A DNA stretch of 64,000 nt from Otatea glauca (taxonomy: Eukaryota > Streptophyta > Magnoliopsida > Poales > Poaceae). The stretch's first letter is position 1. Each line of letters opens with the position of its first letter. The position numbers were made by a program, and so were the translations under genes. Shown one piece after another: positions 11,640-22,900 of the stretch. The stretch spans positions 1-64,000 of the forward strand of contig JAYEVK010000238.1 in NCBI GenBank assembly GCA_036346275.1, written 5' to 3'. The notes under the pieces were generated by a model. The model searched no databases, was not told where the DNA came from, and saw only the letters and a program-made list of their open reading frames with translations.

Positions 11640-14600
11640 TGGGTATGTTCTGCTCATTCAAGATCTACCTTGGTATTGTTTGATTCCGAGCATCGCATTC
11701 TTTTATTTCAAAGAAGTTTGTCGATCAAAATGAAATCAAATCCAACCTTCTCTCTACCAAAATGTTAATCTATTCCCCGATCAACCATGAAGTCAAGAAA
11801 ATTTGTCCTAGTATCGCGATTGAAATAAATGGGATATTATTTCACGCCGATCTCATCCTCATAGAAACTCCCCGTTTAGATGTGATCCTTGGCATGGATC
11901 GGTTATCCAAATATAAAGGATGCATAGATCGTCTAATCGATCAATCTCTCTTGTTAACTCGAAGGTGTCCTAGTAAATTTTTCTTCCATTCAAAATTTAG
12001 AAAAATCCCAATCCTTCCTTTGTTCACCATAATCAAAGAACTCACCAAATTCCTATAGTCTCTAATATCCCGATGTATTTCAGATGAGTCGCTCGACTTC
12101 CTCCATAAAGATATGGAATTTGTTATCAATCTTGTTCCCTAACCGCTCCCATTTCCAAGCGCCCCTATCGTATGCCCTCATGACTTAGTCGAATTAAAGA
12201 AGCAAATTAATGAGCAATTAAAGAAAGGATTTATTCGACCTAGTTCTTCCCCTGGGTAGTCCAGCTTTTTTGTTCCTAAAAGGACGGTGGTTCACGCATG
12301 TGTGTGGATTATCGAGCCTTAAATGATGTGACAACAAAAATAAGTACCTCTTCCTCAGATCGACGATCTGCTTGATCAATTGACTGGTGCTCAAGTCTTT
12401 TCAAAATTGATTTAAGACATGGGTACTACCAATTGAAAATCAGTCCAAGATATTCCAAAACTGCTTACCACGCTGCTACGGATTGTATGAGTACACCGTA
12501 ATGTCTTTCGAACTTACTAATGCTCTCGCCGCTTTATGACCTCATGAATAAGGTGTTCATGGAGTATTTAGATAAGTTCGTCGTGGTTTTCATCGACGAC
12601 ATCCTCATCTATTCCAAATCTAAAGAAGATCATGCGCAAAGATTTGCGCATGGTGCTCGAGAAACTTCGCGAGCATAAGCTTTATGCCAAATTTGAGAAA
12701 TACGACTCGCTAAAAGAAGTTGCTTTTCTTGGGCATATTTTATCCAATGGAGGCATATCCGCGATCCCAAGAAATCAAAGCAATCATGGATTGGGAATCC
12801 CCTCAACTGCACTCCAAAATTTGAAGTTTTCTGCTTAGCGCGATATTATCGCCGCTTTCATCGAGAACTTTTCCAAAATAGCTCGACCCTTGACTCGCTT
12901 GCTAAAGAAAGAAAAGAAATTCAAATGGACGCCGTAATGTGAAGAAAGCTTTCAAGAGCTCAAGAATAGGTTAACAATGCCTAAAGGCTAGTGTTACCCG
13001 ACGTCCATAAGGGCTTCGATGTTTATTGTGATGCGCCTCAAGTGGATTAGGTGTGTTCGATGCAAGAAGGCAAGGTTGTTGCTTATGCCTCTCGCCGCCA
13101 TTTAACCCCATGAGCTTAATTATCCAACTCATGATCCGGAATTAGTCGTGGTGCATGCTCTTAAAATTTGGCGCCATTACCTTATTGGTAATCGATGCAA
13201 TATTTTTACGATCATAAGAGTTTGAAATATTTCTTCACCCAAATTTAATTTAAATTTAAGACAACGAAGGTGGTCGAGTTGATAAAAGACTACGACCTTA
13301 ATATTCAATACCATCCCGGTAAAGCTAATGTCGAGTCGATGCTCTTAGCGTAAAACTTCATTGTCTTTTGTTTCCTATCATACCAATCAATCGATCTCAT
13401 CATTGAATTCCAAAAGCTTAATCTAGGAATTGTTGAAAAGGATTTTTGGCCGCACTCAAGTGCAACCAACCTTAAAATCCCAAATTAAAGCCGCTCAACT
13501 CAAAGATGAATCTATTATAAAAATTCGTGAAGAGTTGAGGAATGGAGTCAATCCAATTCCATGAAAATTCGGATGAAGTGCTCATGTTCAAAAATCGAAT
13601 CTATGTTCCCAATGACCTCGAGCTTAAAGATTTAATCCTTAAAGAAGCTCATGAGTCCCCTCTCAATCCATTCTCGAAGTACAAAATGTACCAAGATCTC
13701 CGTCAGAATATTGGTGGCCCTAGATGAAGAAAGATATTGCCGCATACGCTGCTATTTTGCGATGTGTGTCGTGTCAAAGCCGAGCATCAACGCTCCGCGG
13801 ACTTTTGCAACCTTTGAAGATTCCGAATGAAAGTGGGATGATATCAAGATGGATTTCATCACCGGTCCGCCAAAGACTAGAAAAGGTCATGATTCTATCC
13901 GTTATCGTTGATCGGTTAACCAAGGTGGCGATTTCATCCCAAAGGAAAGTCACCAATCGAGGAGATGAGCTTGCGTAACTCTATCTCAATAACATTGTGC
14001 GATTGCATGGTGTTCCAAAGACCATTGTTTCAGATCGAAGATCTCAATTTACTTCTCGATTCTGGGAAAGTTTGCATAATCTTCTAGGGACTAAGTGAAT
14101 TTCAAGATACCTTATCACCCCTGCACGGATGGGCAAACCAAAGGATAAATCAAATTCGAAGACTTGTTGAGAGCCCGTGTGCTATAATATGGCTCTAATT
14201 GGGAGAAAAGCTTGGCGCTTGCTAAATTTTCTACAACAACATTTCAATCCAGTCTTCAAATGTCTCCTTTGAAGCCTCATATGGAAGAAAATGCGAACTC
14301 CCTCTTTTGGTCCGGTTGGTGAAAGAAAATTTTTGGTCCAGATCTTATTCAAGAAGCGCAAGAGCAAGTAGACGGATCAAGCCGTTTAAAAGAAGCGCAA
14401 TCTCATCAAAGAGTTACGCCGACAACCGCCGATGTGAACTTAGCTTCAGATTGGCGACCATGTCTACTTGAAGGTTTCTCCTCTTCGTGGAGTTCGCTGC
14501 TTCCAAATTCGTGGCGTTAGCTCGCGATATATTGACCTTTCCGAATCCTCGAGAAGATGGGTGAGACGGCATATAAATTGGAATTGCCACCTCAACCGCC

Positions 14601-14870
14601 GGAAGTTCATAATGTCTTTCATGTGTCGCAACTCAAGAAATATCTTCGTGTTCCTCCGAGTGACCAACCCGAGAATATCGATCTTCAACCGACCTTTCAT
14701 ATCGAGAACATCCAATTGTGTTCGAAGAAGCGGAACGCCGACAAGGAACAAGACCATCAAGATGTTGAAAGTTCAATGGAGTCATCATACGGAAGACGAA
14801 GCAACTTAGGAACGTGAAGATCATCTCCGAAAGGAATTTCCTGATTTCTTCTAATCCTGGTCAAATCTCG
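11640..14870 (+). pseudogene. pol: pol of element A: protease, RT, RNase H, integrase, chromodomain (broken)
   Basis: Domain order on the + strand is as follows. A retropepsin begins near 11665 (LVLFDSE, a decayed D-S-G site), with LDVILGMDRL near 11875. Reverse transcriptase spans about 12090-12840; its metal-binding box reads VVFIDDILIYSK near 12583-12620. RNase H is about 12930-13260. Integrase is about 13540-14420, with zinc-finger and core pieces such as LHGVPKTIVSDR near 14005. A chromodomain near 14650-14860 includes LKVQWSHHTEDEAT. The order RT, RNase H, integrase is that of Ty3/gypsy, and a C-terminal chromodomain is the mark of chromoviruses. Many one-base slips and stops break the frame. 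Some may be sequencing errors rather than decay (see findings). Confidence 0.85.
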
Positions 14871-14887
14871 AGGACGAGATTTTTTGT

Positions 14888-14901
14888 AAGGGGGGTAGAT
14901 T
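14888..14901 (+). other. Polypurine tract of element A
   Basis: A purine-rich run (aaggggggtagat) lies immediately before the 3' LTR start TGTAACAACCC at 14902. It primes plus-strand synthesis in such elements. The preceding cgaggacgag text is typical of this clade. Confidence 0.8.
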
Positions 14902-16197
14902 TGTAACAACCCAAAATTCAATAAAATTAGAAATACAATATTAAAAATATCCATATGATTTATTGTCATGTTTTCTGATTTTTCTTGAAATAAAGAAAAT
15001 TCTTTTGGCCTTTTCTTATTAAAAGAAATCCAAATTCTCAATATAGCAAAATAGTAAAAGACAAAAGGTAAAAACATAAAGTCAGTAAAATCCTTAAAAA
15101 TCTAAGAATCATATTTGTGCCACTTGCTCTGTCCTGGCATCAATAAAATAAAATAAAATACAAAGATAATCATGAGGAGACAAGTGTAAATCTGAACCAA
15201 AAGATTTGTTTAGGATTTTTATTATCTTAACCAGAGTTTAAATTTTAACCATGCCGACATATTAACCTAACCCATCCCTGGTAAAAATATCAACAATTTA
15301 TCTCTTCATTTATTAATTTTAGAAATTCAAGAATAGTCAATCTTAAAAACTGGAAAATGCAGTGTCAGAATTATTAAAAATAAAATATCAAACATAAAAT
15401 TTTTAAAATTTTATTAAAGATATATAATATTAATAAGAATCGTTTCAAAAAGTTTCATAAAATTATAAATTCATTTTAACCTTCAAATAAATGCAAAACA
15501 GAATCAGCTAAAATCTCCAATAGTGCATTGTCAGATTTTTAATAAATAATTTACTTGTCAAACTTATCTGAAAATTTTACTATACCTTAATATTTACCTT
15601 TCCAACCTCTGTAAAAATTTTCATAAAATACTAAGCTTATCTTCTAGCCTGAATTTCCGGTTTTACCCTGAGCTGTCCAGAATCATCCTGAGACTTAAAC
15701 CCTTGTCTCGCTGACGTGTGGGCCCGCCTGGACAGCTGTCCCAGCAGCCGACCTCCTTTTCTCTCGCTGACCGCCCAGACCCACCTGTCAGCTCCTTCCC
15801 TTCCGTTTCTTCCCGTTTTCTCTCGCGTCTTCGCCGTTCTCTCGCCAGAGCCGACGCCGCCCTCTCCCGTTTTGTCGCCACCCGCGCCGCAACTCTTCGC
15901 CCGAGACTGCCAGCATGTCGCCCAGGATGCACCGCACCCGCCTCGACCTCCGTGCTCTCTCCGCGCTGAATCGCTGCCAAATCGCGCGGCAGCCACCGCC
16001 ATTCCTTCCCTGCTCAAACCTCGCCCAACCGCCTCTTGTCTATAAAAACCCGCCAATGCGCCGCAGACACTGAGCATTCCCCTAGAACCAGCAGAGCCGA
16101 GCCAAAGAGCCTCAACGGCGCTAGAACCCCACTTCTTCCCTAGCTCCGCCGAACACCAAAAGGGAAAACTCGCTTTGCGCCGCTCACCATTTCACCC
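14902..16197 (+). repeat. 3' LTR of element A, truncated to 1.3 kb
   Basis: It matches 4908-6197 closely, with small indels, through the TATA region and on to caccatttcaccc. Homology stops abruptly at 16197. The remaining ~2.8 kb of LTR is absent. A filler of about 15 bases (16198-16212) separates it from LTR sequence of element B. Confidence 0.85.
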
Positions 16198-16212
16198 GAA
16201 TTCAATCTCTGT

Positions 16213-17285
16213 CAAGTTCTTACCGAGTTAGGGAAAAAGCTTGCCGAGGATCTCCGCATGCGATTCTGATGCTGATCTTTAGTATGATGTGGGAATGAGG
16301 AGAGGCGTCTAGGGTTCAATTTTCAGCTACAAAGGAGCAATGGATCAACGGGAAAAGCTCACGGATTTGGGGAAGAAATCGTGGCGGAGGTGCTCCGTGA
16401 GGTATTTGCAAAATCTGATTTTATGGATGTAGAGGACAGCAAGAGGAAGCTCGTAAAATTTCAGATCAAAATAAGATCGAGAGTGACCAGAGAGCCCGCC
16501 GGTTATGCCTCGAAAATCGCCTTAATTATCAGTAGAAGCATCGATTATTTAATCCAATTATTAAGTATCACCCATAAAATCGAAATAAATATCAAACAAC
16601 CGTTTAAAAATCAGAGAAAATCTGGAACGTGACCCACAGCCTTAGTAACACAAATAGAATATTATTACATAAAATAATAAGTTTATTCGTACAAAGAAAT
16701 ACTTTTATATTGTTTTTAATATCTTTTAATTTGGAAAATACTAAAACAACCCCAAAAATTCTAAGAAAATTCAGGGAGTTTAATTAGGACATTTTGAGAT
16801 CAAATAAAATATTTTGGTACCACCAAATATTTTATTTTTGTACCCACATATATTTTTATTTTGTTAAAGCTTTTAAAGGCTTTAGAAAATATATAATTTG
16901 ACAAATATAGAAAATTTCACAGAAATTCCCTTATGTTTTTTATATTAAATAAGATAGTTTTAGCAAAACCAAATCTTTTTTTTTGTCTCCAAACTATATT
17001 TTAATTGATGAGACTTTTGGAAAGATTTTGAAATCGTGATTTTAACAAATAATGGGAAAATTCACCAAGTTCCTTGTGATATATTTTTAAAAACAATTAA
17101 TTCCAACTTAAATAGGGTTTTTTTAGGAAAAAGTTTTAAGTTTTTCTAAAAATAGGCAAAAGTCTTTTCTTTTGAACTCTGAGAAATCCGTAAAATAAAG
17201 AGGAGACAAATAAACTTGAACAACCGATAAAAATAATAATTTAATTTTTTTATCCTATTTTTGAAATGAAATTTGGGATGTTACA
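16213..17285 (-). repeat. Proximal piece of element B 3' LTR
   Basis: This piece matches about 23769-24849 of B's 5' LTR over its whole length and ends with the family terminus GGATGTTACA. B's LTR counterpart of about 20858-23768 is missing between this piece and 4907. The ORF at 16381-16632 is LTR sequence, not a gene. Confidence 0.85.
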
Positions 17286-17305
17286 AACCTCCACCTTAAC
17301 AGTAA
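17286..17305 (-). other. Polypurine tract of element B
   Basis: On the minus strand the sequence just before the LTR start reads ttaaggtggaggtttg, a purine-rich tract in the correct place. Upstream of it on that strand is cggggcgagatt, the counterpart of the cgaggacgag motif beside element A's tract. Confidence 0.7.
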
Positions 17306-18339
17306 TCTCGCCCCGAGATTTAGGCTGGCTATAGAATTGGTTGTGGAGACTCGACCTTCAAGCTTCTCAGACTTGCGACAACTTCACATGACTGCAAAGC
17401 AACTTGCTATTCTCGCGGTCTTGGTCGAAGATTGAACATCATTTCTGAGTTGGTTCTTGAGAACAGCTCTTGATCCGAGGAACTCAAGTCGATTGATAAT
17501 TGCTTCTCTCGCAATTCAACGCCTTGAACGATTCCTTGATCCTTGCAAATTCACTACCAATGACCTTCTGAGTAAGGGACATTGACCAAATGAATCGCAA
17601 CTCTTAACATCATGATCGAGTCATGGAATTTCAAGATTCAATTAGTTTTATCTTATTGGACTTGTCAAAAGCATGGATAAAAATATCACTCTGTTGATCT
17701 GTTGGTCCGATACTATCTTTGTCGGCTTGGTTCTCAAGTAGCGATCGAAATTCTATATCTGCTAGATATTCTTTCCATAACGAATTAATGCTTCAATTAC
17801 CATTGAAGTAAAGGTACTGATCTTCAATATGCTAAATCAACAAATTTTGTCTCTACATCACATTATCGTGAATTCGTGCTCTATGGCCAACATACACATG
17901 AACATTATTTGTAAAGTGAATGCTCAAAGACATATCAAATCCTTTATTGCCATTAATACTTTTGATTTTGAATTCGGGTTAGATCGAGCATAACCGAATA
18001 CCTTCTAATAATGACAAATCTTCTGGCAGATAAGCTCCACGCTAAATGGTACCGAATTGACCATTATAGCACACATATCACTTTCAAGTGAACCACCATT
18101 GCATAATATCTTCATTTACTATTAATGCTTTTATTTCAAACTTCTCATACCAACAAAACATTCATCTCTACTTTATTTCTTTTGCAAGGAAATCTTTAGA
18201 TGGAATTCATTACTAATCTCTCACTTTACAAATGAGTTATGACACTCGCTCAGGTGAAATCGTTGATCCGAGCTTCCTTGATTGGCGCCGACATCGAGGT
18301 TTTGACTGTGGCGAGTTGAGATTGGCTTGAACCGCATGA

Positions 18340-19085
18340 TTGCTTTCTTCCGAGGGCAATTGTTGGCAAAATGTCCGGCTTATGCAGTATAACAGAGTTT
18401 ATGGAAATTTTTCTTCCTTGGGCATTCACGACTGGGTAGTGTCTTCGCCAAACGCCTTTTCTTCAACCGGTTCTCTAGGCAAACTTCTCACGGTGTCACC
18501 ACTCACTCTTGGCGTTATGTACTTAATCAAGTAACTTCGAATAACCACGGCTGCGTAAAATAATTGTCTTCTCTGTGGACATCGGTTAGCATAATGACCT
18601 TTCCTCCGATAGTAGTAGCACACACATTTGCATCAAGCAGCCTTGTTGGGTATAAATGTATGCTCATTATTGTTCTTCCGTAATTCAGTATCTGGTTGCT
18701 TCAGAGGACATTCTCTAGACCAATGACCTTCTTCATCACATAAGAAACATGTGGCGATTGCCACTTACTACTTTCTTGATGAAGACAGCCAAGATCGAGG
18801 TCGCATCTTTAGTTTTTCAAGTGGCGCTCTGCATAACCGATATTACACCTCTTTTGACAATTCTTGAGTAATTGCACTCGAAGATTCTTCACGACGACGA
18901 GTCACGCAAAGAACTATTGGATCCAAGGGACATTGAGTCGACAATGATCTCGACCTTCACATAGGTAACATGTGATGTTGTTCATAGGGCACTCTCCGAA
19001 AGGATGACTTCCTTCACAATCGAGCAATTGATCGCATGCTCATCGGTATGGCCTATTTCTCCACAAGGAATGCATGCACGATCTT
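18340..19085 (-). pseudogene. Gag-like ORF of element B with a series of CCHC zinc knuckles (broken)
   Basis: On the minus strand, in order, are at least six zinc-knuckle-like motifs. CIPCGEIGHTDEH lies near 19035-19075 (last Cys replaced). DCEGSHPFGEC lies near 18985-19020. CYLCEGRDHCRLNV lies near 18935-18975 (last position Val). CFLCDEEGHWSREC, complete, lies near 18715-18755. CYYYRRKGHYANRC lies near 18575-18620 (second Cys now Tyr). CYTA-AGHFANNC lies near 18350-18390 (with a stop). Such knuckles bind single-stranded nucleic acid, and retroelement Gag normally carries one or two. Frame slips separate them. No capsid core, protease or polymerase was recognised in the 2.7 kb interior. A captured cellular CNBP-like gene and a duplicated nucleocapsid are both possible. 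Confidence 0.6.
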
Positions 19086-19955
19086 CTAACTTGTCGCCGA
19101 CAACACTTCAAAGAACAACGTCTAGATCTTGAATCGATGCAGGTAGCATTTTGATCCGAATCTATCATGATGACACCATCTTCGTCGAAGCAAAGGAATA
19201 GCGAAAAGCATCAACGAACTCATTCCTGTGATACTGATATTTATCTCGTATTGACGGTTGCAAAACCGATCCATCATTGGGGTTCTCACCGAGTTGATTT
19301 CCACTTCCATCGATTTTTATCGTTCCACTGCATCGCACCATCTGCTTGGTTGCTTCAAAGGGTTAGGGAAAAGGGAAATAGCATAGATAAGGAATAATGA
19401 TCCTAATACAGGGGAGATAGGTTTAACCCAACAACTTAAGCAAACAATATTAATAACTTGGTATGGTTGCTTATATAAGCCTAAGAGCTATGCAACACAT
19501 AACGCACAATCAACAATCAAGGAACAACCAAATCAACCTATACACACAAAACTACCGCTATAAGGGCGACATTCTAGCTTAAGAAGACGTGACTTACACA
19601 TGAGTCTCAACTAGATACTCAAGCATCGGGTCTTCTAGTTTCAAGAACACCGCATCGATCCTCCCTTCCTTGAGCTTGACGATTCTGCCTTCACGATCTT
19701 AAGGTTCAAAGAACGAGACACCCAAAGATTTCTCCTTAAGTGGGAGACATCGTTAACTACTTAGAACAACGCAGTAAGATTTTTATTTAAACCAATGAGG
19801 AAAATGAATAATTTTTTTAGCAAAAGGGAAAGAATGGAAGAATAAGATAAGTCAAGAACTTATTATTCTTTCAAGTTAAATTTTCACTTTTAGAAAATAC
19901 TTTGAAGCTCCTAAGGAACGGCCAAACTATCTAGGGTCAAGACCTACAACAAGAT

Positions 19956-19967
19956 GGCTCGATACCA
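19956..19967 (-). other. Primer binding site of element B
   Basis: On the minus strand TGGTATCGAGCC lies four to five bases after the LTR end. It is an initiator-Met-tRNA-type primer site, one variant away from that of element A, and it fixes B's orientation. Confidence 0.8.
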
Positions 19968-19971
19968 CCTC

Positions 19972-22900
19972 CGTCGGACACGAATATGCAAATCCGACTC
20001 TGTGTATTCAAAGACTAGTCCAGATCACGCTAGTGCACACAGCCTCAACATAGATGAAATATCACAATCATACACAATGAATAATAAATAAAGACTTCAT
20101 CTATTAATATAGAACTATTGAACGACCTTAAGGTCAAACTTACACTTGTGAGGCCTTGGTGGCTTCAACTCAAAATAAATAAACAACAATGAATGAAGAA
20201 CGCCGATTTAATCCCATCAATATACCACAGCAATCGACAAGGTTCAACTCCTAGATAATCGCCTCCTCGTGGAACTTCTCCTCCTTCAAGTTGTGGTCTT
20301 CCTCAATCGATGATTTTGTGTGTTGCAAGGGGTGAGTACATAAAGCACTCAACAAGTCGTGCACGTAATGCAATCCTAACATAGCTATATGCAAGGATTA
20401 TTCCAAGGAAATGGCTAACATGGCTATTTTGCAAAAGCAAGATTTGTAAATTAATACAAGATATAAATTGGAAAGACAAGAAACAAATAATCAGATTAGA
20501 TAGATTCAACATTTCTCAAGTAAAACAAGTTTCCAATCCTAAATCAAAATCCACTTTCCATGGCATCCCGCCATCCCAATAAGTTTTGTTTAACAAAAGT
20601 CTAACCCTTGATCAGTAATTCGAGCTTTGCTCAATACCGTGAGCACGGCTATTCAATAGGTTTACACTCGCAGACGTTATGCACTTTACCCACACGACGT
20701 GATATTCTGCTTTGTGCTCGCCATTAGCACACTTCCTTTGGTGTACCCGCAGAGAATTCACGACAAAGCCTTTCAGAACCTCTACCTTAACCAAAGAACC
20801 TCTCCGGTGTTGCCTTCGCTATCACTCCTCTCACGCAGCTAGCCAAGTATAGGATGTGCCAACACCGTTGGATGGGTACCAAGCCGCAAAGACAGTACGC
20901 CTCCCGCGCATGTACACTTCCGTACCGCCGCCGAGGTATCGAGGAAAGATATCGTAACCCTAATCAACTAGGTCTGTCCCATATCGCACATGTGGTCGCA
21001 TGATTGACTCAGTCAAAGGCTTGCAAGGTTAAGTCCTTAAGATGATCGAGGAAAGACTTCCACATACCCCCTGCCCATCGGGCCCACCTTGGCATTCTCG
21101 CCTTGCCACTTGCCCCAATCTAAATCATAACCACCCCAGCTTGATTACAAGCACCACGTGCCATCGCAATTCAACCTCGCTATGCGTGACATCCTCTCGC
21201 CACCGCAACTCAATCTCATCGTGACCACACATGACACACAAGTTCATAACATCGCTCCATATTCCATTAGTCAAGATTATTTATCAAAGACTAAAGTACA
21301 TGTGATGGCGTGGCATGACTAAGCAACTAATACGGTCTAACCATCCCATGTTGATTATTATTACTAACCAACTATAATGAACCAATCTAGGTGACAATAT
21401 ATCATGGTATACAAATGGCAAGGTAAGGTATAGAGCAATTGGGTATAATAGCTAAGTCCCAAATTTAATTGAAGACATTTGTACATGTCAAATAATATGC
21501 AATAAAGTAAAACAATATAGCAGCTTTTGTAATCGTAGGTTCAACATGATCAAAGCACAACTTGCTCGGCACTTGCTATAAACCGCTTTACTCTTTTAAT
21601 TGATCTTGGCTTCATCAACCTTTGGCTCTTCAATCGAATGCTTGACTTCCTCGCCCTTCACCTACTTGGGTAACTTCTGAACGACACGCCTAACGCACAA
21701 AGAAGCACAAATACAACAAAACTCAAAAGCAATTCAAATAAACTCCAATTTAATATTAGATTGGTACCGAACGGAAGGGATTGAATTTAGGAACTTAGAT
21801 TTGATCAAGATCGGATGAAAGAGAACAAAGCCGTAAGATTTATCGAGAAGGTTACGATCGATAATTAGGGAAAACGGAGTATATTCCAGGGATATCCTTC
21901 GAGATTAATTAACTCGATTGACAAATATTGACATATGGGCTCTTGATCTATAGATCGGGTCCATAAAGATATGTTAGTTCATGATGAACTAAATCGATGC
22001 TCAATGTTGACTTTTGTTGACTAAACAAATACAAGGTCAAACAAAAGAAAGATAGACTAATAGAATAGATATGGCACCAGATATGACATATGGCCAATGG
22101 TCTATCGACCAAGTCCACGAATGAATTCGGGTTAATGGCGATTAGATTTTCGTGGATAAGACAAGGACGGATGGAATCGACATTCAAAGGCGATCCGATC
22201 CGGGGTTCACCATACATCAAAGAAGAGACTTGACGATAATGGCGATGACGATATGAAGTAAGACAAGATAAATATCTTACTACGGTGGACACAACGTGGA
22301 AAACCGCAATACGGGCAATACTGCTCACGATGAACTCACCAATCGAACCGGTCTTAAGTTAGGTTTTGGTCCGCTTGCGGATGATAGAAAGATAAAGCCG
22401 CACTCACAAGAAATGGGGTTAGATCACGATAGGACGATAGAAAAGATAATGACATCGCGCCACGCCTTGCCGGAATGCGATATGCGCGATAGCGGGAGAG
22501 CAAAGCGTTAACGGCGAACGTTAACGAAGAAACATTAGCAACGAACGTTAACGGCGGAACGTTAACGGCGGAGGTTAACGGCGTAACGCTTACGGCGGAA
22601 CATTAACGGCGGAAGTTAACGACGGACGTTAACGGCGGACGTTAACGATTAACGTTAACGGCGGACGTTAACGACGAATTGACCAAGGGTTAAGTCCGGT
22701 TTGAGCGAAACGATTCAAGGATGAATACACTTGGCATAGGGTAGGATGGTAGGGTTGGCTCGCGATTAAAGGTTTCCAAAGATGGCGAATCAAATGCGCA
22801 CCGACACGAAGGACTAGGCCAAAAGACGCGGGTAGATTCTAGAACATGGCTTTGACGGCAACCGGGATCAATGAACTTCAACGGTGGGAAAACAGGGATA

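Larger units (their letters stand above)
4908..16197 (+). mobile_element. Element A: Ty3/gypsy chromovirus (Tekay/Del-like), 3' LTR truncated
   Basis: A is a plus-strand LTR retrotransposon. It has a 5' LTR (4908-9036), a tRNA-iMet-type primer site, decayed gag and pol, a C-terminal chromodomain after the integrase, a polypurine tract, and a 3' LTR that stops after 1.3 kb (14902-16197) where a 4.1 kb copy is expected. The LTR start TGTAACAACCC, the primer site and the chromodomain together point to the chromovirus clade, Tekay/Del type. It lies within the 3' LTR of B, whose text resumes at about 16213. Coding frames are broken many times, so as read it cannot move by itself. Confidence 0.85.

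Noticed and set aside
22507..22680. CRISPR-like array
   Set aside because: Units are contiguous and degenerate with no unique spacers, and the context is a plant LTR, so it is a minisatellite.
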